Below, one piece after another: positions 1 through 6,514 of a stretch of 9,032 nucleotides of DNA; the first letter of the stretch is position 1; every line of letters begins with the position of its first letter. The DNA is from Fidelibacterota bacterium (GTDB lineage Bacteria; Fidelibacterota; Marinisomatia; Marinisomatales; TCS56), in NCBI GenBank assembly GCA_013203015.1, contig JABMPO010000421.1, positions 1 to 9,032 on the forward strand, in the 5' to 3' direction. The notes beneath the pieces are model-generated. The model saw only the letters and a list, made by a program, of their open reading frames with translations. It was not told where the DNA came from and ran no database searches. A program made the translations under genes and the position numbers.

Positions 1-1
1 T

Positions 2-1690
2 AGCGGTTGGCTCAAGGGTTTACCTTTACTGCTATCAGCCGTAATGATTCGGCTGGCACTCAACGCTGAATCGTTACTGCAATCGGATAAACCAGAGCGG
101 GCACCGGTAATCTATTCCCATTGGGATGCCCAAAGTAAAGTCAAGATATATGATTTTGAGGAAGATTACCGGGGACTGAATATCGACAATGTGGCTAATT
201 CCCCGATCTATGGTTTTGATGGCAACTGGGATAAACCGGATTCATTATTGTTTGAATTTGGGATTCCAGTGGAATATCTAATAAAAAAATTCGACGACTG
301 TTCATTCCTGTCGCTCGGTGCCGGCGGTGGCAGTGATGTGGTTCAGGCACTCCAGTTCGGCGCAACTGATATTCATGCCGTAGAGGTGATCAAACATATC
401 AACGATCTCATGATCGATGGCGAACTGGCTGAATTCAGCGGCCATATTTATACTGACCCGCGGGTTACGGTAGCCACCGAGGATGCCCGAGCATATGTTC
501 GTAACAATCCGGGATACTTCGATGTAATTTACTCCCTCAGCTCCAATACATTTGCCGCGCTGGCATCAGGCTCTTTTGCCATGGCGGAAAGCTACCTTTT
601 TACCACCGAAGCTTTTCAGGATTACTGGAACGCTCTTTCGGATGACGGCTTCATGATGATGGAGCACCAGTTCTATATGCCCCGCCTGGTCGCTCAGGTA
701 ATGAACGCCTTGCAGGCCGAAGGTATTGATGATCCCCGACAGCATTTTGCCGTTTATGATCTGCCACAATTACGCCGTAATGCCCTGCTGCTGTCCAAAC
801 AACCGTTAACGGATGAAATCCGTAGCAGTGCAATTATTGAGTTGAAGGAGGAAAGCTATAGTTACATCCATTTGTTGTATCCGGCGCCGGATTCCACCGC
901 TGATAATTTGATCAACCGGATTGTGCTAAACGGCTGGCAGGCGGAACAGGATTCGGCCCATGTCAATATCTCACCGGCTACTGATAACCGACCTTTCGTA
1001 GCCCAGATGGGTCTATGGAAAAACCTGAATGCCAAAGCATTTGAACGAGTGCTGCCTTACGAATTCTTCGGTTTTCCGCTCTCAAAACTGCTAATCCTGA
1101 TTATCCTTGGTGTGGTTGTTGTTCTGGTAATTCCATTGAATCTGCTGCCCTACCTGTTCAGCAAAGAAAAACTGCTTGCCAAACCGTGGCTGTATTTTTT
1201 CCTGATTGGCGCTGCTTTCATGATGGTTGAAATTGTACTGATTCAAAAATACACCCTGTTTATCGGGCCATCGGTTTACAGTCTGATCACGATTCTTCTG
1301 GCTCTGCTGATCGGCGCAGGGATTGGCAGCCGCCAGGCACCACGTTATAGTCAGTGGACGCCATTTATCGGTATTGCAATCTGGATCATCGTGGATATTT
1401 CTATCCTAGGTTTCATCACTACTGCCTTAGCAGGGTTGCCTCTGATAATGCGACTGCTAATCACGGCCATTTTAATCGCCCCTTTAGGCTTCTTCATGGG
1501 CATGCCATTTCCAAAAGGAGCTCAGAAAGTAGGTGCTCTAATTGATTGGGGCTTTGCGGTAAATGGAGCTGCCGCAGTGATTGGCTCGGTGGTAGTTCTC
1601 TTAATTGCTTTTGCCTGGGGCTATAATGTAGCTTTAAGCCTGGCGGCCATCTGTTATTTATCAGCCGGCGCTGTGCTAGCTAAATCTTAA
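2..1690 (+). CDS. Spermidine-synthase-like membrane protein with methyltransferase fold, 5' end outside window
   Basis: The frame is open from base 2 (SGWLKGLPLLLSAVMIRL...), so the ATG at 44 is probably internal and the protein begins upstream. The visible part has two regions. First comes a Rossmann methyltransferase-like domain: a glycine loop LSLGAGGGSDVVQAL (nt ~308-352), an acidic AVEV strand end, DPRVTVATEDARAYV (from nt 455) and FDVIYSLSSN (from nt ~518). The phrase TDNRPF follows, as is common in spermidine-synthase-related membrane proteins. Then come 6-7 hydrophobic helices (nt ~1080-1690) containing MMVEIVLIQKYTLFIGPSVY and MGMPFPKG, both typical of the membrane part of that family. 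True aminopropyltransferases normally have an acidic residue after the FDVI strand; here it is YSLSSN, so polyamine synthesis is doubtful and the substrate is unknown. It probably sits in the inner membrane with the Rossmann domain in the cytoplasm. It ends 143 bases before the next gene and has no clear functional link to it. Confidence 0.88.
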   Translation, partial: SGWLKGLPLLLSAVMIRLALNAESLLQSDKPERAPVIYSHWDAQSKVKIYDFEEDYRGLNIDNVANSPIYGFDGNWDKPDSLLFEFGIPVEYLIKKFDDCSFLSLGAGGGSDVVQALQFGATDIHAVEVIKHINDLMIDGELAEFSGHIYTDPRVTVATEDARAYVRNNPGYFDVIYSLSSNTFAALASGSFAMAESYLFTTEAFQDYWNALSDDGFMMMEHQFYMPRLVAQVMNALQAEGIDDPRQHFAVYDLPQLRRNALLLSKQPLTDEIRSSAIIELKEESYSYIHLLYPAPDSTADNLINRIVLNGWQAEQDSAHVNISPATDNRPFVAQMGLWKNLNAKAFERVLPYEFFGFPLSKLLILIILGVVVVLVIPLNLLPYLFSKEKLLAKPWLYFFLIGAAFMMVEIVLIQKYTLFIGPSVYSLITILLALLIGAGIGSRQAPRYSQWTPFIGIAIWIIVDISILGFITTALAGLPLIMRLLITAILIAPLGFFMGMPFPKGAQKVGALIDWGFAVNGAAAVIGSVVVLLIAFAWGYNVALSLAAICYLSAGAVLAKS

Positions 1691-1752
1691 TACCAGATTT
1701 TAAATCTAAATTGTGAAAAGCTCGGTACAATTCTGCATCGAGGTTTAAAAAG

Positions 1753-1766
1753 TAGCGTCCGGGACG
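1753..1766. repeat. Copy 1 of a 14-base intergenic repeat with internal dyad
   Basis: TAGCGTCCGGGACG occurs here and again, exactly, at 8134-8147. Both copies are intergenic and both are followed two or three bases later by TATTCA. The core CGTCC-G-GGACG is a dyad. Here it lies 62 bases after the stop of the methyltransferase-like gene and about 70 bases before the regulator gene. It could be a protein-binding site or a remnant of a dispersed palindromic repeat family; the sequence alone does not decide. Confidence 0.5.
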
Positions 1767-1833
1767 AATATTCATTACCTTACTTGATGGCATTCTTGCC
1801 TGTAATCATAGTCAGTGGTAATCAATTGAACGC

Positions 1834-4800
1834 TTGTTAATCCAAATTCGTAAACGTATCTTTTTATTCACAAACTACTATTTTAACAATCAATTGAACT
1901 TCAAAAACAAATTAACCAAACACTACCGATATTACCTTTTGTTTGTAGTACTTCTGGTTAATCTCACTGCAGATGACCACTCGGTTCGTTTTGATCATTA
2001 TTCGACTGAACAGGGTTTATCACAGAACACGGTTTTTTGCATTACCCAGGATCGATACGGTTTCATGTGGTTCGGGACCCGGTATGGTCTCAATCGTTTC
2101 GATGGGTATGACTTCAAGACGTTCTATCACGATCCCCAGGATTCGCTCAGTCTGTCCCAAAATATGATACAGGCAATCTGTGAGGACTACAACGGTGATC
2201 TCTGGATCGGAACCGATGGGGGCGGATTGGACCGGTTTGATCAGGTCTGTCAGCGATTTAATAATTTCCGTCAGCAACCCGATGATCCCGGCTCTCTGAG
2301 TAATAATTTTGTCACATCTCTGCTGGTAGATTCCCATGGTAATCTGTGGGCAGGAACTAAAAAGGGGCTCAATCGCTTTAATCCCGATTCACAGAACTTT
2401 ACTTCATTCTATCAGGATAACACGCCTGGTGTGGCAAATGACAATATTACCTGTTTGATAGAATTCCCCGCTGGTACACTCTGGATCGGCACTGCAAGCG
2501 GACACCTGACAAAACATAATATTGCCAGCGATCAATTCAAGACAATCCACCCGGAGCGTCTGCACCCCAATCGTGCCAAAAATAACTATATTTCAAGTCT
2601 AAGTTGTGATTCCAGAGATAGCAGCCTGTGGATTGGCGTTTTCCCAATTGGTATTTTTCAATACAATCTCGTAAATGATTCTCTAAAATCATTGCAAATC
2701 GATTCAATTGATCCCAATAGGCCCAGTGTTGTTGCGCCCTATTCAATCATTGTAGATCAGATCGGTAATGTGTGGATTGGCTCGGTTTATGGATTGACTA
2801 AATATGATCCTAATAGCAATAAATATACTTATCACCGACCGGATGAAAGTGACCGATACAGCATATCAGATTATGTCATCAACTGTTTATTCTTAGATGA
2901 TCAGGAATCAATGTGGATTGGTACCGATGCCAAGGGCATTAATAAATATGATCCTGACCTGATCCGCTTCGAACATTATAAACATGAAGCCGACAATGAT
3001 TCAAGTCTACCACATAACCGGGTTTACAGTATTTCAGAAGATTTGTCAGGGAATATCTGGATTGGCAGCATGGGGGGTGGCCTGAGTAAAATCATAAATG
3101 ATGGGAACAGTTTCAAATATTACCAGTCTGATGACAGTGTTCCGGGGACCTGGAGTTCCAATTATATTATGAAGCTGACCTGCAGCCAGGATTACCTGGT
3201 TTGGCTGGCCACTTATGGGAGCGGCCTGTTCAGCTTCGACCCTGCTACAGAAAAATTCCGATTATACCGAAATGTTCCCAGTGATACTACCAGCATTAGC
3301 GGCAATCGGGTGATGGCGGTTTACGAAGATCATCAAGGGTATATCTGGGCCGGTACCATGGAGCAGGGCCTCAATCGACTGGATCGCAGTACAGGAGAAT
3401 TTACCCGCTACCGGCATGAACCATCCGATTCTGCCAGCATCAGCGGTAATACGATCTACGCAATCACCGAGGATTCCAGTGGTCAATTGTGGATCGGTAC
3501 CTATGGTGGCGGTCTGAACCGCTACAATCGCGGCAGTAATTCTTTTAACGGCTACAAGGTGGAATCCGGCAACCCGACATCCATCAGCAGTAACAATATT
3601 ATTACCATGACGGTTGATTCTCACAATCGGTTATGGATCGGTACCAGGGGCGGCGGTCTGAACCGCTTTGATCAGGACAGCGAGTTATTCGCCAGAATCG
3701 GAAAAGAAGATGGCTTACCTGGCGACGTGGTAAATGGAATTCTGGAAGACGATGATGGTTATCTGTGGATCAGTACCAACCAGGGTATTTCCCGGTTTCA
3801 CCCCACTCACCTTGATTTCACTAATTATTCGATTGAGGATGGGCTACAGGGCGAAGAATTCTATTACGGATCCTGCCTGAAAAGCCGTTCGGGTAAAATG
3901 TATTTTGGCGGTGATGGTGGATTCAATGTTTTCCGGCCAGAAGAAGTGAAAAACAATCTCCACCTGCCGCCCGTTGTTCTGACTGACATTCAAATTAATT
4001 ATCAGTCCCTGGAATCTTCCGATTGGTCCGCTCCCCATTTTCTGCAAAAATTGCCTCTGACCTATAAAGATCTAGTGATAACATTTGAATTTGCCGCTCT
4101 GGATTATTCAGTGCCCCGTAAAAACCAATATGCATATCAACTAGAAGGTTTTGACCAAAACTTGATTCAGGCGGGCACCAAACGTCAGGTGACCTATACC
4201 AATCTCGACCCTGGTTCATATACTTTCCACGTTCGCGGTTCTAATAACGATTGCCTCTGGAACACAACCGGAATACAATTACCAATCGTAATAGCCCCAC
4301 CGTTCTGGAAGACAATCTGGTTCAGGTTGCTGGCAGTTTTGATAATTTCCGGTTTGATCATCGGCAGAATCAAGGTCCGCCTAAATGGAATCCGAAAGAT
4401 TGAACAACGCAAGGCGGCCGAACGGGAAATCCAGCTGAAGCTTGATCACCAGCAGCGTGAATTGGTTACTAAATCCATGGACCTGATTGAAAAACAGGAT
4501 TTTATGGAAGAAGTCCTGCAGGAATTGAAAATGTTGAAAGACGCTTCCGATCCTGATCGCTCCAGGGTCCTGAGGAAATTAATTGGCCATCTTTCACAGC
4601 TGACTTCATTTAACCACGTCTGGGAAGAATTTGAAAAATGGTTTTCTGAAATCCACACTGGTTTTATCAGTAATCTCAGAAGCGACTACCCAAAACTAAC
4701 CTTCCGCGAAATCAAAGTCTGTGCCCTGCTGCGTTTAAATCTTATGTCCAAGGAGATTGCCAGTTTGATGAATGTGGAACCGACATCGGTAGAAATCTAC

Positions 4801-4872
4801 CGCTATCGGATTCGCAAAAAACTTGGTTTGAGTAAAGGTGATAATCTTTCAAACTTTCTTGATAAATATTAA
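1834..4872 (+). CDS. Trans-envelope regulator: double propeller, Y_Y_Y domain, membrane helix, LuxR-type HTH
   Basis: This is a one-component sensor/regulator of the Reg_prop/Y_Y_Y class. A hydrophobic segment (residues ~33-46) looks like a signal peptide or anchor. Residues ~78-700 carry 14 blade motifs of the form LWIGT-x-GGGLNRF, first MWFGT at 78 and last MYFGG at 689, enough for two seven-bladed propellers. A Y_Y_Y domain follows (~725-815; FEFAALDYSVPRKNQYAYQLEGF), then one membrane helix (~828-844), a charged coiled coil (~855-905) and a C-terminal LuxR/GerE-like helix-turn-helix (~953-1010; LTFREIKVCALL, SKEIASLMNV, RYRIRKKLGL). No HisKA, ATPase or receiver domain is present, so ligand sensing outside would have to pass straight to a membrane-tethered DNA-binding domain. 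The start is uncertain: no in-frame ATG precedes the first blade and no Shine-Dalgarno is visible. The outermost TTG is used; TTG at 1894 would give 992 residues and a more usual signal peptide (MNFKNKLTKHYRYYLLFVVL). Two secreted-protein genes follow and are candidate targets. Confidence 0.92.
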   Translation: MLIQIRKRIFLFTNYYFNNQLNFKNKLTKHYRYYLLFVVLLVNLTADDHSVRFDHYSTEQGLSQNTVFCITQDRYGFMWFGTRYGLNRFDGYDFKTFYHDPQDSLSLSQNMIQAICEDYNGDLWIGTDGGGLDRFDQVCQRFNNFRQQPDDPGSLSNNFVTSLLVDSHGNLWAGTKKGLNRFNPDSQNFTSFYQDNTPGVANDNITCLIEFPAGTLWIGTASGHLTKHNIASDQFKTIHPERLHPNRAKNNYISSLSCDSRDSSLWIGVFPIGIFQYNLVNDSLKSLQIDSIDPNRPSVVAPYSIIVDQIGNVWIGSVYGLTKYDPNSNKYTYHRPDESDRYSISDYVINCLFLDDQESMWIGTDAKGINKYDPDLIRFEHYKHEADNDSSLPHNRVYSISEDLSGNIWIGSMGGGLSKIINDGNSFKYYQSDDSVPGTWSSNYIMKLTCSQDYLVWLATYGSGLFSFDPATEKFRLYRNVPSDTTSISGNRVMAVYEDHQGYIWAGTMEQGLNRLDRSTGEFTRYRHEPSDSASISGNTIYAITEDSSGQLWIGTYGGGLNRYNRGSNSFNGYKVESGNPTSISSNNIITMTVDSHNRLWIGTRGGGLNRFDQDSELFARIGKEDGLPGDVVNGILEDDDGYLWISTNQGISRFHPTHLDFTNYSIEDGLQGEEFYYGSCLKSRSGKMYFGGDGGFNVFRPEEVKNNLHLPPVVLTDIQINYQSLESSDWSAPHFLQKLPLTYKDLVITFEFAALDYSVPRKNQYAYQLEGFDQNLIQAGTKRQVTYTNLDPGSYTFHVRGSNNDCLWNTTGIQLPIVIAPPFWKTIWFRLLAVLIISGLIIGRIKVRLNGIRKIEQRKAAEREIQLKLDHQQRELVTKSMDLIEKQDFMEEVLQELKMLKDASDPDRSRVLRKLIGHLSQLTSFNHVWEEFEKWFSEIHTGFISNLRSDYPKLTFREIKVCALLRLNLMSKEIASLMNVEPTSVEIYRYRIRKKLGLSKGDNLSNFLDKY

Positions 4873-4917
4873 TCATTTCTAGTTTGTCGACGATAGGAAG
4901 AAAAGTTCAAATATTAC

Positions 4918-4937
4918 TTGTATAGGTTTTGTATAGG
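4918..4937. promoter_or_regulatory. Two direct copies of TTGTATAGG spaced one helical turn apart
   Basis: TTGTATAGG stands at 4918-4926 and again at 4929-4937, an 11-base period, which would place both copies on the same face of the helix. It lies in the 126-base gap between the regulator gene and the beta-helix gene, about 60-80 bases before the latter's ATG. This arrangement suits a tandem half-site for a LuxR-type regulator or a promoter element, but no binding consensus is known for this protein, so the role is a guess. Confidence 0.35.
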
Positions 4938-4983
4938 TGACAACTCCCCAATTTATCCTGTATTTTCATGCCAGGTAATAACC

Positions 4984-4990
4984 AAAGGAG
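4984..4990 (+). promoter_or_regulatory. Ribosome binding site AAAGGAG fixing the start of the beta-helix gene
   Basis: AAAGGAG ends 8 bases before the ATG at 4999. The reading frame is open further upstream to a TTG at 4918, but that would place 27 non-signal-like residues ahead of a clean signal peptide. The Shine-Dalgarno site and the signal peptide both support ATG 4999. Confidence 0.8.
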
Positions 4991-4998
4991 CTATCAAA

Positions 4999-6459
4999 AT
5001 GTCAATCCCAAAAAAATTACTATCCGGTTTTCTTTTTCTGCAATTTGCTTTCGCGACTATTATAAACGTACCGGCCGATCAGGCGACAATCCAGGGAGCG
5101 ATTGCAATAGCGACTGCTGGTGACACAGTCCTGGTCCAGGCAGGAACCTATGTTGAGAATATTGATTTTAGTGGTAAGGATCTGGTAATTATGTCGGCTT
5201 CCGGACCTGATATAACAATTATAGATGGCAACCAGAATGGGAGTGTGGTTCTGTTCATCACCGGTGAAACAGATAATGCAGTACTAGACGGTTTTACAAT
5301 AACCAACGGCAATGGGTATACTGGGTCAACCGCTCCACGATTTGGCGGTGGTATCACCTGCCGTATTGAATCCAGTCCAACACTCAGGAATCTGATCGTC
5401 ACCAATAACACCGCCCTGGGGGCTGGGTCGGTTGGCGGAGGCATTGGGTGTTCAGTCAATTCAAATCCAATAATAGAGAATGTTGAAATCAGCAATAACA
5501 TTTCTTATTATGGAGGTGGAATAGCAATCTATTATTCGAGTCCAACGATTCGCAATGTAGTAATTTCAGATAATACCGGGAACGGTAGTGGTGGTGGGTT
5601 GTATGCTGAAGCCAGCAGTCCTGAAATAAGTCAGGTACTGATTCATGGTAATTCCGCGGACCAATTTGGCGGAGGCATCTGGTTTCATGACAACTGTAAT
5701 GTTATTTTAAATGCGGTAACCGTGATCGATAATTCCTGCTCTATTAGAGGTGGCGGCATTTTATGCACCGGTAATGTTGATCTCATTGTAATTAATTCTA
5801 TCGCCTGGGGTAACACACCCGGTCAAATTGGTACTTACACGACTGGTTTTACCCCGAATTCAATCACCATTACTCATTCGGATATTGAAGATGGGGAATC
5901 CGGTCTACTATGTGATGCGGGTGAAGCAATCTGGTACGGCAGTAATACTGATAGCAATCCTTTGTTCGTTGATCAAGTGAATGACGACTATCATTTAGCG
6001 GATGGATCTCCTTGCATTGACGCTGGCATAGCATACTTCTCGCAGGGAGATATAATTGTGGATTTAGCTCCTGAGGATTATAACGGCAATGCGCCAGATA
6101 TGGGAGCCTTTGAATCGCAATACACTGTTGATATTGACAACGAACCCGCTCTGCCAAATTCTTTCATTCTCCACCAGAATTACCCCAACCCCTTTAATCC
6201 GATAACTACCATAAAATATGATCTTCCCCGGCAATCCCATGTGAATATCACCATCTATGATTTACTGGGGCAGACGGTCAAAACTATCCTCAAACAAAAT
6301 CAGGCTGCCGGGTCTAAAACAATCCAGTGGGATGCCACCAATGACCAAAGACAACCGGTCAGTGCCGGTGTTTATATTTGCCAGATTCGGGTCTACGATC
6401 CAAATGAAAACGGGGCTGGGGATTTTACCAAATCCGGAAAGATGGTTTTAATAAAGTAA
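4999..6459 (+). CDS. Secreted right-handed parallel beta-helix protein with type IX sorting domain
   Basis: The protein has 486 residues. The N-terminus MSIPKKLLSGFLFLQFAFA is a signal peptide, probably cut after Ala19. The opening VPADQATIQGAIAIATAGDTV and GTY is the usual start of pectate-lyase-like beta-helix proteins. Residues ~25-310 form repeated coils: six GGG[IL] turns (FGGGITC, GGGIGC, YGGGIAI, GGGLYAE, FGGGIWF, RGGGILC) alternate with SSPTIRNVVISDN-type strands. The helix closes with SIAWGN, NPLF (from 320), SPCIDAG (337-343) and DMGAFES (367-373), a common ending in this group. Residues 385-486 are a type IX (Por) sorting domain (NYPNPFNP, ITIYDLLGQ, SAGVYICQI, KMVLIK). Such proteins are exported by Sec and then secreted or attached to the surface by the type IX system. 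No catalytic residues could be assigned; it may bind or cut polysaccharide or be purely structural. The next gene, 55 bases on, encodes a second protein with the same tail. Confidence 0.9.
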   Translation: MSIPKKLLSGFLFLQFAFATIINVPADQATIQGAIAIATAGDTVLVQAGTYVENIDFSGKDLVIMSASGPDITIIDGNQNGSVVLFITGETDNAVLDGFTITNGNGYTGSTAPRFGGGITCRIESSPTLRNLIVTNNTALGAGSVGGGIGCSVNSNPIIENVEISNNISYYGGGIAIYYSSPTIRNVVISDNTGNGSGGGLYAEASSPEISQVLIHGNSADQFGGGIWFHDNCNVILNAVTVIDNSCSIRGGGILCTGNVDLIVINSIAWGNTPGQIGTYTTGFTPNSITITHSDIEDGESGLLCDAGEAIWYGSNTDSNPLFVDQVNDDYHLADGSPCIDAGIAYFSQGDIIVDLAPEDYNGNAPDMGAFESQYTVDIDNEPALPNSFILHQNYPNPFNPITTIKYDLPRQSHVNITIYDLLGQTVKTILKQNQAAGSKTIQWDATNDQRQPVSAGVYICQIRVYDPNENGAGDFTKSGKMVLIK

Positions 6460-6469
6460 CTATAAAGGT

Positions 6470-6483
6470 TTCAATTAATTGAA
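6470..6483. promoter_or_regulatory. Perfect 14-base palindrome TTCAATTAATTGAA
   Basis: The palindrome lies in the 55-base gap between the two secreted-protein genes, 31 bases before the second ATG. A perfect AT-rich dyad without a loop suits an operator better than a terminator. Related TCAATTGA sites occur around the start of the regulator gene (1822-1829 and 1890-1897). No regulator can be assigned, and AT-rich palindromes do arise by chance. Confidence 0.35.
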
Positions 6484-6505
6484 GATTCGAATTTTCTAAT
6501 GCATT

Positions 6506-6509
6506 GGAG
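6506..6509 (+). promoter_or_regulatory. Ribosome binding site GGAG for the amidotransferase-like gene
   Basis: GGAG in the context TTGGAGT ends five bases before ATG 6515, and a signal peptide begins at that ATG. The start is therefore well supported. Confidence 0.65.
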
Positions 6510-6514
6510 TTCTT

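Noticed and set aside
44..1690. ATG at 44 as the true start of the first gene
   Set aside because: The frame is open to base 2 with no stop, and the visible part lacks the N-terminal region expected of the family; the ATG is probably internal.
1695..1707. AGATTTTAAATCT as terminator of the first gene
   Set aside because: It is an AT-only-like dyad with almost no loop and no T-run, so a stable terminator hairpin is unlikely.
1784..1812. Sigma-70-like promoter (TTGATG, 17-base gap, CATAGT) before the regulator
   Set aside because: The -10 matches only four of six consensus bases, and promoter consensus in the inferred phylum is not well known; too weak to annotate.
1787..1840. 17-codon ATG frame (MAFLPVIIVSG...) ahead of the regulator as a leader peptide
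   Set aside because: No ribosome binding site and no attenuator-like hairpin follows; short frames like this arise often by chance.
3262..3624. Long minus-strand open frame inside the regulator gene (120 codons)
   Set aside because: It lies opposite a strong coding frame with repeated blades, has no family features, and its repetitive look mirrors the blades on the other strand.
4918..4998. Upstream TTG start for the beta-helix protein
   Set aside because: ATG 4999 has AAAGGAG at 8 bases and begins a clean signal peptide; the upstream 27 residues look like non-coding read-through.
5148..5501. Minus-strand open frame of 117 codons inside the beta-helix gene
   Set aside because: It is a shadow of the repetitive plus-strand coding sequence with no start site or recognisable domain.
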